The notes beneath the pieces were generated by a model. That model did not search any database, was not told the DNA's origin, and saw only the letters and a list, made by a program, of their open reading frames with translations. Of a stretch of DNA of 64,000 nucleotides, positions 42,301 through 49,153 are shown piece after piece (within the stretch, counting starts at the first letter, position 1; every line of letters starts with the position of its first letter). This DNA comes from Neolewinella xylanilytica (GTDB lineage Bacteria > Bacteroidota > Bacteroidia > Chitinophagales > Saprospiraceae). The stretch spans positions 1,302,001-1,366,000 of the forward strand of contig NZ_PTJC01000006.1 in NCBI RefSeq assembly GCF_002934605.1, given 5' to 3'. A program made the translations under genes and the position numbers.

Positions 42301-42492
42301 ACCGCCCAGGGTCGTGTAGATCTGCGCGTGACGGATGTAAACGGACGGGTAGTGGTCGAAAAAACCTACGAAAAGGCCGGGGAGGTGCTGGCGGATGAGC
42401 TGGATACCAACCGCCTGCCCGCGGGCATGTATCTGCTGCACCTTACCAGTGGCGAGGAGCGGATCAGCCGGCCGTTTATCAAGGCAAGGTAG
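39364..42492 (+). CDS. Large T9SS cargo protein: Kelch propeller plus three repeated modules
   Basis: 1042 aa. Signal peptide (LLFLFLNFFAGSLLYAQ), then a Kelch-type beta-propeller (about residues 25-335; repeats such as NERYDPATNTWTNL, IWLLGGRSG, HRYDPYTDTWERL, AEYDPATNTWRIL). A BACON/Ig-like domain follows (about 345-435). Next come three copies of a ~155-residue module, at about 449-600, 613-770 and 780-937. Each opens with EAEC or EVEC, contains FWVxVDxG.W and a FEWRR motif, then RESGTRLDK, and closes with a Cys. The C-terminus is a T9SS sorting domain (LQVYPNPTHGAVKL to FIKAR). The modules look like carbohydrate-binding beta-sandwiches. The end overlaps the convergent reductase by 14 nt. 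Confidence 0.9.
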   Translation: MQTPITHQLLFLFLNFFAGSLLYAQTYSDWTKIGNAGYPRAEGQMVTYEGKYYWFNGFTTDLAFLNENERYDPATNTWTNLASIPLNPDGTYQGNTHVGISVVDDEIWLLGGRSGNPFYRVTDAVWIYDITDNAWRRGPTFPQRRGGGGLARLGRTLHYVGGFDHNTQCDVDDHWVYDLDNPEAGWQDFSGNSPMPLARNHFGTVTLGGMLYTIAGQHDHEGCLRGKNLPYVHRYDPYTDTWERLADLPFNNSHTEPSTFAYNGKLYSIGGQVALGQELAEYDPATNTWRILSEMQFPHRLIAPGARVHNGNLVVMVGGRRTVGRAQSEVWARTFTPNVTRKLAFHPATLRASGESRTTTEAILANYSGDDEATYRIDVSKFPAWLTIDRATGKARESFAEVEITVDPRGLPAGSYSYTLRATADGYTAASLPISFTVGEAGEWRSYADFREAECATVGSIWEIVSDNRAANGKYVTVPKGMTSTGSAPADRPENHVSFRYDVPKTGTYNLFARIAARATTDDSFWFRVNGGEWTEWSDNLVTENGAFEWRRGPGASLQLAAGEVTVDLAYRESGMMIDKLLLSAGSKLPVGTGYPDESCGSNAPSEPTATAYWAEAECSQLGSQWVTATDGGASAGRYVYAMGYEKIDAPGGTDAADRLTFTAQLAEAGTYYLFMRLDAVDNGRNSFWVQVDNGPWLEFWKETDGRNMLTNGFEWRRVNDDTEPVSFQLGAGQHTIGVVSREPGTRLDKVYLATENRLPSGTGARVADCPAPDDAVTEFWSEVECGGVGNRWATNRSSGASNQRYVYCTGDRQITEPAANGTDDRITYTANLAKAGTYHLFLRLNAIDNGRNSVWVRVDNGNWVEFWKEANGSNLLTNGFEWRRVNDDTRAVSFPLSAGRHTITLANRESGTRLDKLLLSTATQLPDGFGGPAASCSEASSVAAKRFRPASSSEPVVGNSLQVYPNPTHGAVKLRFEGTAQGRVDLRVTDVNGRVVVEKTYEKAGEVLADELDTNRLPAGMYLLHLTSGEERISRPFIKAR

Positions 42493-43510
42493 TCAGGAAG
42501 GCAAGCGTGTCCACGCCGTCCGCGTAGTCGGTCAGGCCCGGTTGTTGGGCATGGCCGAAATCGACGGTGGGGAACGGCAAAGTACCGGGTCGCGTTACCA
42601 CGAGCTGAATTTCCCCGGAGCGTTCGTTTATTTCCTGCGCTGCGGCGCCCAAATCCGTATACGTCGTATAGTAAAGCCCGGCGATGTGACTAGCGAGTGC
42701 CTCGTCTCGCCGGAGGATAATGGCCCCGTTGTGGTGGAAGGCTTCCTTATTCAGCGTGAGCAGGGCGAAGTTGTAGTCGAAGTTGTTTTTCCACTTCGTG
42801 TGGTTCTGCAGCACCTTCCATTCGTGAAACACTTCGAGCAGCGGTTCGAAATCGTAGCCTTCCGGTACGTACAGTTTGGAAACGTTGCGACAGCCCAACC
42901 CAAAGTAGCTGAACACGTCGTCGCCTAGCCGGCGTAGGGCGTCCCGGTCCTCCTCGCCCGTGAGGACCGCCACCGCATTCCGATTGCGGCGGATAATGTG
43001 CGGGTACTTGCCGAAATAGGCCTCGAAGTAGCGCGAGCTGTTGTTGCTGCCCGTAGCGATGATGGCGTCGAAGGCCGTAAGCTTGTCCACGATCTCGAAA
43101 TAGGGCAGGGTAGCGGGGGCCACTTCGCCGAGTAAGCGCAGCAGATAGGGCAGGACGTACGGGTCTTTGCTGCTCAGCTTGATCTGGGCCCGGTGGCCGG
43201 ATAGGAAGACCGTAACCAGGTCGTGCATCCCGACGAGGGGAATGTTTCCGGCAAGCACCAGGCCGACGGTTTTCGGGCGCCGGGGCGCGGGTGCGGCGAG
43301 TTCCGGGTAACCGGCGGCCCAATCCCGGAGCTTGTCGCCGTCAAGGAACTCGGTGATCACGGCGTCGAGCGACCGGCGTTGGGCCTCCGGGGTAAACCAA
43401 CCATTGTGGAAGGCGGTACGCTTCATTAAGGCGGCCAGGAATTCATTCGTGTCGGGCCGGATTTCCTGCCCAAGGCGGTGGAGGGCGGCAATTCTTTCGG
43501 GTAGCGTCAT
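42479..43510 (-). CDS. Acyl-CoA reductase, LuxC-like
   Basis: 343 aa from ATG 43510 (TLPERIAALHRLGQEI); an in-frame start at 43552 adds 14 residues without similarity. Family segments: VGLVLAGNIPLVGMHDLVTVFLSGH, QIKLSSKDPYVLPYLLRLL, IIATGSNNSSRYFEAYF and SYFGLGCRNVSKLYVPEGYDF, the last holding the catalytic Cys. It reduces fatty acyl-CoA or a related thioester to the aldehyde in the LuxC family; in Bacteroidota it is often a stand-alone gene of unknown physiological role. Convergent with the Kelch protein, 14-nt overlap. Confidence 0.88.
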   Translation of the reverse strand: MTLPERIAALHRLGQEIRPDTNEFLAALMKRTAFHNGWFTPEAQRRSLDAVITEFLDGDKLRDWAAGYPELAAPAPRRPKTVGLVLAGNIPLVGMHDLVTVFLSGHRAQIKLSSKDPYVLPYLLRLLGEVAPATLPYFEIVDKLTAFDAIIATGSNNSSRYFEAYFGKYPHIIRRNRNAVAVLTGEEDRDALRRLGDDVFSYFGLGCRNVSKLYVPEGYDFEPLLEVFHEWKVLQNHTKWKNNFDYNFALLTLNKEAFHHNGAIILRRDEALASHIAGLYYTTYTDLGAAAQEINERSGEIQLVVTRPGTLPFPTVDFGHAQQPGLTDYADGVDTLAFLTTLP

Positions 43511-43552
43511 CGGGGGATTGATATCGGTAGGGTAGAGGCGTCCGGCACACAC

Positions 43553-43987
43553 CGGCTCGGGTTATCCCAAGTTGGGTACGCCACGGGGTTGGAATAAGTT
43601 GCTTACGGCGGTATGGAGGTGAACATCCGTCGGGGAATTACGATTATAGAGTTTTTCTGCTATTTTTGCAGGAACACTATTTGTAACAACACCAACAACA
43701 CGCTCTGCTACCATGCCTCGCATCGAATTGACGCATTTGCCTCATTCAATCGCAGCGATTTGCTTCCGGCAGAACAACCGTCATAGCGTTTTGTCGAATG
43801 GCTTTGCATGACGAATAACGATCAACCCCGATGTCCCCGAATTGCTTATACCCGATTACGTATGGGGAGTAAAGCAGGTCTAGGCGCATCGACATTTCTC
43901 ACCCCCTAGCAATTCGCCTCAATAGGCTCGTTGTACGCTTTAATCAACTCACAAAAGCTACGTAGCTATATTCCTAACCTTGCCGAC
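43553..43987 (+). other. Long leader region with promoter-like boxes and a 32-codon ORF
   Basis: 435 bp between the reductase and the second T9SS cargo gene. An exact -7 box TATTTTTG lies at 43661-43668 and another candidate, TAACCTTG, at 43975-43982, 5 nt before the cargo start. Between them is a short ORF from ATG 43713 to TGA 43811 (32 codons, starting MPRIELTHLP, ending SNGFA); no support beyond an open frame downstream of a promoter. Use of the distal promoter would leave about 310 nt of leader. Confidence 0.35.
43661..43668 (+). promoter_or_regulatory. -7 promoter box TATTTTTG, distal
   Basis: Exact TAnnTTTG match in a locally AT-rich patch; the nearest downstream supported gene starts 320 nt away. 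Confidence 0.45.
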
Positions 43988-45388
43988 ATGATGCACTTCA
44001 ACTCCTTTATTACCCGGGTACTCCCCGGCCTCTTTCTCTTTGCCCTGTTAACCACTTCCTACGGAGTATTCGCCGCACCGACGGGCGCAGCTCAGGTGCC
44101 ATTCGCCGCTTACCTCGAGGCGGAATGCGCCGAGGTGGGCGACAACTGGTTCACCGCAGAGGATACCGAAGCCTCCGGTGGATCCTACGTTTCCGTCAAC
44201 CGCAGAAGCACGGATACCTTTCCCGAGGACGTGCCCGCCAATCGCGTGCGCTTTTCCCTTATCGTCCAGGAAATGGACGAATTCTACATCTGGGGCAGAG
44301 TGAAGGGCCGGGCTCCCAATAACGATTCGTTCTGGGTTCGTGTCAACGACGGTCCCTGGCGTCAGTGGATCCGCCGGGTCAACGATGCGGACGGATGGGC
44401 CTGGCGGGAGTTCGTCGGTAGCCCCTACACGGCCGAAGCCGGCGAGATGACCATCGATATCGCCTACCGCGAAGTCAATACCCAGCTCGACAAGATTTTC
44501 GTCACCACCCTCGCCCAAACTCCGAGTGGCGTAGACCAGCCCTCCATCAACTGCGGCGAAGTAATCGACTGCGAAAAGAATCCGGAACTGTGCACGGACC
44601 AGGTCTGGATCGAAGGAGAATGCGGTGACCTGGGTGCCGAATGGAGCTATCAGAAGGACGCTTCGGTTTCCAACGGCGGATACGTGGTCAGCCGGGAAGC
44701 TACCCAGCTCGAAGCCCCTACCGAAACCGGACTTCCCGGACAAATCGCCTTCACTACCGATTCAATCGGTGCCGGTACGTACTACCTTAACTTCCGCTTG
44801 AACGCCCGTGCCGACGACAGCAACTCCTTCTGGGTCAAGGTCGACGACGAGGAGTGGTTCAATTATAGTACGGAACTGAGCGGAGATATCCTGCTGACCG
44901 ATGGTTTCGAGTGGCGGCGGGTGACCGCGGATTCCAGTGCTGCAGCCGGGTCCGATTCCACCGCCTTTCTACTGGCGGCAGGTACCCACACGATCCGCGT
45001 AGCGCGGCGCGAGTCCGGAGCCTACCTCGATAAAATCTTTTTGAGTAAGCTGGATACGCTACCCCTCGCCTATGGCAGCTACGCTCTGGGTTGCATGGAA
45101 AACGAAGCTACTCCGGTACGGCCTTCGCTGGATATGACCTCCGACGTCACCATCTACCCGAACCCCACGGCTAACCGGCTCACCTTCAGCGTTACTTCCG
45201 AGATAACCGGTCGACTGGAAGCAGCGATTTTCGATTTTTCCGGTCGTCGCATGCAGGTCAACAGCTTCAACAAATCGACTCGCACTTTCACGGATAATCT
45301 CGACGTAGCCGCCCTGCCCCGTGGTGTCTACCAGTTGATCCTCACTTCCGATACCGGCGTGATCAGCCGCAGTTTCGTTAAGCAATAA
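43988..45388 (+). CDS. T9SS cargo protein with two copies of the same module
   Basis: 466 aa from the ATG pair at 43988/43991; the frame extends to a TTG at 43931, but the ATG gives a standard signal peptide (FITRVLPGLFLFALLTTSYGVFA). Two modules homologous to those of the Kelch protein follow: residues about 41-189 (YLEAECAEVGDNW, FWVRVNDGPW, YREVNTQLDKIFV, closing Cys) and about 206-369 (WIEGECGDLGAEW, FWVKVDDEEW, GFEWRRV, RRESGAYLDKIFLS, closing Cys). A T9SS sorting domain ends it (VTIYPNPTANRLTF to RSFVKQ). Probably an extracellular or cell-surface binding protein; ligand unknown. Confidence 0.87.
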   Translation: MMHFNSFITRVLPGLFLFALLTTSYGVFAAPTGAAQVPFAAYLEAECAEVGDNWFTAEDTEASGGSYVSVNRRSTDTFPEDVPANRVRFSLIVQEMDEFYIWGRVKGRAPNNDSFWVRVNDGPWRQWIRRVNDADGWAWREFVGSPYTAEAGEMTIDIAYREVNTQLDKIFVTTLAQTPSGVDQPSINCGEVIDCEKNPELCTDQVWIEGECGDLGAEWSYQKDASVSNGGYVVSREATQLEAPTETGLPGQIAFTTDSIGAGTYYLNFRLNARADDSNSFWVKVDDEEWFNYSTELSGDILLTDGFEWRRVTADSSAAAGSDSTAFLLAAGTHTIRVARRESGAYLDKIFLSKLDTLPLAYGSYALGCMENEATPVRPSLDMTSDVTIYPNPTANRLTFSVTSEITGRLEAAIFDFSGRRMQVNSFNKSTRTFTDNLDVAALPRGVYQLILTSDTGVISRSFVKQ

Positions 45389-45904
45389 TTACCCTTCATC
45401 TGCTGCGGCCAGGCGCCGCAGCAGCTTGATGTTTCGCTCCGGGATGGATGCCACCTCCGGATAATTCGCAACCGCTTCCGCCACCCCTTCGACCCGCAAC
45501 AATTGCAGGACGGGGTGGGGGGAGCGGTTCGTTTTATTGGCGGGGTCGTCCGCGTCCAGTCCGGCAAACCGGTACCCCGGGTGGAAATGCGCGAATTGTA
45601 CGTACGCATCCGCTCCCGCGGTCTCCAGCAGTTCCTCCATTTCCTCCACGAAGTCCAGAAACGAATCGAAGGAATCGAACGCGTTCGGGAACAGCAGCAG
45701 GGTAGTTTCCACGGTAGTTCGCGGTTCGCCGAGAAAGCTTTGCACCTGCGCCCCCGCCCAGTAGAAAGCCTCCTCGGCGGAGGCGACCGGGGTACTGTGG
45801 TAGCGCACCAGTCCGTGCCGCAGGGGCCGAGCGGCAAAGGGACATAACCCAAGGCGCACGACGAAGGTGTCTACCCAAGTGGCGACTTCCTGCTCCGGGC
45901 TCAA
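45389..45904 (-). CDS. DUF1415 family protein
   Basis: 171 aa from a TTG at 45904, which overlaps the preceding gene's stop as TTGA (shared bases 45901-45904). No in-frame ATG exists in the conserved part, and starting further upstream would run deep inside the pseudouridine synthase gene. The family core is clear: TWVDTFVVRLGLCPFAARPL, RTTVETTLLLFPNAFDSFDSFLDFVEEMEELL, QFAHFHPGYRFAG and RSPHPVLQLLRV. Function of DUF1415 is unknown. The Cys in LCPFA and several His suggest a metal or redox site, which is inference. Confidence 0.85.
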   Translation of the reverse strand: MSPEQEVATWVDTFVVRLGLCPFAARPLRHGLVRYHSTPVASAEEAFYWAGAQVQSFLGEPRTTVETTLLLFPNAFDSFDSFLDFVEEMEELLETAGADAYVQFAHFHPGYRFAGLDADDPANKTNRSPHPVLQLLRVEGVAEAVANYPEVASIPERNIKLLRRLAAADEG

Positions 45905-46953
45905 GGCTCGAGCTGGTTGTTGACCCGGCGATGGTCGACGTATTTTTTCCAGCGGTCCAGGCAAGCTTGCATATCGTCCGGCAGGTCGCTGTCGAAATGG
46001 ACGTACTCCTTGCTGACCGGATGGATAAAACCGAGGCTCTTCGCGTGGAGTGCCTGCCGGGGACAAAGCTCGAAACAACGTTCGACGAAGGTTTTGAATT
46101 TGCTGTAGACGGTTCCCTTCACGATGCGGTCGCCTCCGTACTTCTGGTCGGAAAAGACCGGGTTGCCGATGCTTTTCATGTGTACGCGGATTTGATGGGT
46201 GCGGCCCGTTTCCAGCTTTAACTCGCAGAGGCTCACGTAGTACAGGTCGGCCAAGGTCTGGTAGTGGGTCACGGCGTTCTTTCCGTCTTCCTCTTCGTCG
46301 AAAACGGTGTAGTTCTGCCGGAGGCGCGGATGACGGCCGATGTTCCGGTCTACGGTCCCGGAGGCGGGGTCCGGGGCTCCCCAGACGATGGCCTGGTAAG
46401 TTCGGTCGATGCTGTGGTCGAAGAACTGGCGGGCGAGGAAGGACATGGCGGATTCCGTCTTGGCGATCACGAGCAGGCCGGAAGTGTCTTTGTCGATGCG
46501 GTGGACCAAGCCGACGCGGTCGTCGTCGTTACCCGGGAGGATCGGGATATCGCTACCGGCGAGGTAATGCGCCAGGGCGTTGACCAGGGTGCCGTCCGGG
46601 TTGCCTACCCCGGGGTGGACGACCATGCCGGGCGGTTTGTGGACGATCAGGATCGCTTCGTCCTCGTAGCGGATATCCAGCGGGATATCCTGGGGAACGA
46701 TACCCTCGGGCCGATCCGCGTAGCGTGGGGTGACGATGGTGATCAGCTCGCCGGGGGAAAGCCGGTGGTTGGGCTTGACGGCGGTTCCATCGACCAGGAT
46801 GCTACCGGAGCGGATGCCGTTTTGCACCCGATTGCGACTGACGCGCGGTAGCTTGTCGGTGATAAACCTGTCGATACGCACCGCCTGTTGCTTGGGGTCG
46901 ACGCGAATCTCCTGGACCTCGTACATTTCCTCGTGTTCCTCTTCCTCTTCCAT
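45901..46953 (-). CDS. RluA/RluD-family pseudouridine synthase
   Basis: 350 aa. An S4 RNA-binding domain (VRIDRFITDKLPRVSRNRVQNGI) precedes the catalytic domain with the RluA signature VGLVHRIDKDTSGLLVIAKTE (catalytic Asp in RIDKDTSG), plus LETGRTHQIRVHM and the terminal domain. S4 plus RluD-like spacing suggests 23S rRNA positions 1911/1915/1917, but the exact target is inferred. An unusual acidic N-terminus, MEEEEEHEEMYEV, precedes the S4 domain. A -7 box lies 4 nt before the ATG. Confidence 0.93.
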   Translation of the reverse strand: MEEEEEHEEMYEVQEIRVDPKQQAVRIDRFITDKLPRVSRNRVQNGIRSGSILVDGTAVKPNHRLSPGELITIVTPRYADRPEGIVPQDIPLDIRYEDEAILIVHKPPGMVVHPGVGNPDGTLVNALAHYLAGSDIPILPGNDDDRVGLVHRIDKDTSGLLVIAKTESAMSFLARQFFDHSIDRTYQAIVWGAPDPASGTVDRNIGRHPRLRQNYTVFDEEEDGKNAVTHYQTLADLYYVSLCELKLETGRTHQIRVHMKSIGNPVFSDQKYGGDRIVKGTVYSKFKTFVERCFELCPRQALHAKSLGFIHPVSKEYVHFDSDLPDDMQACLDRWKKYVDHRRVNNQLEP

Positions 46954-46957
46954 ACCG

Positions 46958-46965
46958 CAAAGGTA
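46958..46965 (-). promoter_or_regulatory. -7 promoter box TACCTTTG for the pseudouridine synthase
   Basis: Exact TAnnTTTG on the minus strand, 4 nt before the ATG at 46953, predicting a leaderless or nearly leaderless mRNA. Confidence 0.55.
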
Positions 46966-47014
46966 GCTTGGCGGGAGCGACCGGGCCCAATCGCAAGGTA
47001 TGGGTAGCCGATAT

Positions 47015-47022
47015 TATATTTG
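47015..47022 (+). promoter_or_regulatory. -7 promoter box TATATTTG for the PLP enzyme
   Basis: Exact TAnnTTTG, 69 nt before the ATG at 47092; divergent to the box at 46958 with 49 nt between them. Confidence 0.5.
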
Positions 47023-47091
47023 AGCGTTTCCCGACCTATCTCCATTTGCCATTTTTGGTAGGTATTGCCAAGAACCCACCCCTGGACCAGT

Positions 47092-48273
47092 ATGAAATTA
47101 GCTAGCTTCTCCGTTAAGGATCCCCGCATCGAGCAACGAAATCCCCCCCACCAGGTTCCGCTCGTCGCGGCTTCCAGCTTTATTTTCGATTCGCTGGAGC
47201 AGGGGATGGACATCTTCGACGGGGTGGAACCGGGCCACATTTACGGCCGCTTCGGAAACCCCACCGTGGACGCCGCGGCCGATAAAATCGCCGCGCTGGA
47301 GGGCTACGGTTCGGACATGGCGACGTACGGACTCTTTTGCGCCAGTGGCATGGCAGCGATCTCCACCGTACTGCTGGGCCTCTGCAAGCCGGGCCACGTA
47401 CTGCTTACCCAGGAAGACCTTTACGGAGGGACCAGCGCCCTGATCGATACCCTCGGGATGCGGGGTGTCCAGCGCCTAACCGCCGATTTACGCGACAGCG
47501 AATCGCTCGAAGATAAACTGGCCGAGGTGAGCGGCACCTGCGTGGTGTACGTCGAAACGCCGAGTAACCCGACCCTCCGCTGTACGGATCTTTCCTATCT
47601 GGCCGATCTGGCCCACCACTACGGCGCGTTGCTGGTGGTCGACAATACCTTCGCCACCCCAGTGGCGCAGCAGCCGCTCCTACTCGGGGCGGACGTAGTC
47701 GTTCACAGCACTACGAAGTACCTGAACGGACACGGTACCGGCGTGGCCGGAGCGATCGTGTGCCGGGACAAACAAATGATGGACGACACCTTTCGCCCGA
47801 TTTATCGGCTTTACGGCGGATCGGGCAACCCATGGGACGCGTGGCTCGTTCTGAACGGGCTGAAAACCCTGCCGCTGCGCATGGAGCGCCACTCCGCAAA
47901 CGCCCAGCGGGTAACGGATTTCCTGCTCGATCATCCCAAAGTCAAGTCGGTGAACTACCCGGGTATCCCGACCCATCCCGACTGCGGTACGATCGACAAG
48001 CAGATGAACCTACACGGCGGTATGCTCAGTTTCGAACTGGAAGGCGGACTGGAAGCGGCGCGTACCTTCATGAATGCCCTGAAGTTTTGTACCCTGACGC
48101 CGACCCTCGGCGACGTCGATAGCCTGGTGCTTCATCCCGCTTCGATGAGTCACCGCAGCATTCCGAAGGAGATCCGTTTGAGGAACGGCATCACGGACGG
48201 CCTGGTCCGGCTGAGCGTAGGTATCGAGGACGTCGAGGATATCGTGGCGGACATCGACCACGCGATCGGGTAA
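47092..48273 (+). CDS. Cys/Met metabolism PLP enzyme (cystathionine gamma-synthase/methionine gamma-lyase type)
   Basis: 393 aa from ATG 47092; an in-frame TTG at 47065 adds nine unsupported residues. Gamma-family PLP fold: YGRFGNPTVDAAADKIAALEG, SGMAAISTVLLGLCKPG, VETPSNPTLRCTDLSYLADLAHHYGALLVVDNTFATPVAQQPL and Lys209 in HSTTKYLNGHGT as the Schiff-base lysine. The C-terminal SLGDVDSLVLHPASMSHRS-like segment (TLGDVDSLVLHPASMSHRSI) is typical of this family. Assignment among cystathionine gamma-synthase, O-acetylhomoserine sulfhydrylase and methionine gamma-lyase cannot be settled here. Confidence 0.9.
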   Translation: MKLASFSVKDPRIEQRNPPHQVPLVAASSFIFDSLEQGMDIFDGVEPGHIYGRFGNPTVDAAADKIAALEGYGSDMATYGLFCASGMAAISTVLLGLCKPGHVLLTQEDLYGGTSALIDTLGMRGVQRLTADLRDSESLEDKLAEVSGTCVVYVETPSNPTLRCTDLSYLADLAHHYGALLVVDNTFATPVAQQPLLLGADVVVHSTTKYLNGHGTGVAGAIVCRDKQMMDDTFRPIYRLYGGSGNPWDAWLVLNGLKTLPLRMERHSANAQRVTDFLLDHPKVKSVNYPGIPTHPDCGTIDKQMNLHGGMLSFELEGGLEAARTFMNALKFCTLTPTLGDVDSLVLHPASMSHRSIPKEIRLRNGITDGLVRLSVGIEDVEDIVADIDHAIG

Positions 48274-48350
48274 TACTCCGCGCGGCGCAACGTTTCCATT
48301 ACCAACAAGCGTACGGGGCCACTCGTGGGCGCCAACCGGTAAACAGGAAA

Positions 48351-49085
48351 ATGAAAATTTGGGCGACGATGGTAGGGATCTGGCTAGCCGCTGCGCTCCC
48401 GGCTCAGCTCCGCGGGCCGGATGTGGAGCTTTCCGTCGGCGTAGTCGCTCCCTTTCAACGTAACCCGGGTTCCGGACCCACCGCCGCGGCAACCATCAAC
48501 CACGGCTACCGGATCGGCAAGGTGCTGTATACCCGGCTCGGATTGGGGATGCACTACCGCCATTTCGTAGTAACCGACAACGAAAACATCGGCCCGGCCC
48601 CCGGACCCCAGGTATTCCGTCGGCACTTCGACCTGGTTCAGCTCAATGGTTTGGCGACCCTCGTGCTCGGATTCCAAGTCGGCGAGTGGTCGCTGGAGCT
48701 GGGCACGGCCTACGTGCCGATGCTGTGGTCCGATGCCCGCCTCACCACGGCCAGCTACCACGCTAACGGAGTTCCCGTCAATCCACCGCTGACCCGGGAC
48801 GTAAATTTCCGAACGATGCCGCCCCCGCGCTTCGACGGCGATTACTATTACCTCGACAATGCCAACTGGTGGGGCACCGCCGCGGTGAATACCCGTCTGT
48901 CGCCTCGACTGGCCCTGGGTGTGACCTACCGCCGGAACCTGGGGGAAACGGTACTGGTCCACACGAATGCATTCGAATGTTCGGTGGTGCAGGAATGCCT
49001 GCGGATCTTCCAGTTTCGCCGCCTGATCCCCGCCGTGACGGGAACGGCGACGCTTTCCCTGCGCTACCGGCTGACGAGCCAGTAG
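48351..49085 (+). CDS. Hypothetical outer-membrane-barrel-like protein, 244 aa
   Basis: Signal peptide (KIWATMVGIWLAAALPAQ) and then alternating amphipathic strands (VELSVGVVAPFQ, TRLGLGMHYRHFVV, LVLGFQVGEWSLELGTAYVPML, RLALGVTYRRNLGETVLVH, GTATLSLRYRLTSQ) as in small outer-membrane beta-barrels of Bacteroidota. No specific family. It lies 77 nt after the PLP enzyme and 68 nt before valS on the same strand. Confidence 0.7.
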   Translation: MKIWATMVGIWLAAALPAQLRGPDVELSVGVVAPFQRNPGSGPTAAATINHGYRIGKVLYTRLGLGMHYRHFVVTDNENIGPAPGPQVFRRHFDLVQLNGLATLVLGFQVGEWSLELGTAYVPMLWSDARLTTASYHANGVPVNPPLTRDVNFRTMPPPRFDGDYYYLDNANWWGTAAVNTRLSPRLALGVTYRRNLGETVLVHTNAFECSVVQECLRIFQFRRLIPAVTGTATLSLRYRLTSQ

Positions 49086-49125
49086 GCCGCAGCGGCTACG
49101 GGGAGAAAGCCCCGCGCACAACCGC

Positions 49126-49133
49126 TATCTTTG
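49126..49133 (+). promoter_or_regulatory. -7 promoter box TATCTTTG for valS
   Basis: Exact TAnnTTTG, 20 nt before the ATG at 49154. It supports that start over the long upstream in-frame extension, which overlaps the preceding gene. Confidence 0.5.
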
Positions 49134-49153
49134 CCGGCCCAAAGCCGAACGAG

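Noticed and set aside
48869..49153. Long N-terminal extension of valS
   Set aside because: It overlaps the preceding barrel-like gene and lacks synthetase similarity; a -7 box precedes the ATG at 49154.
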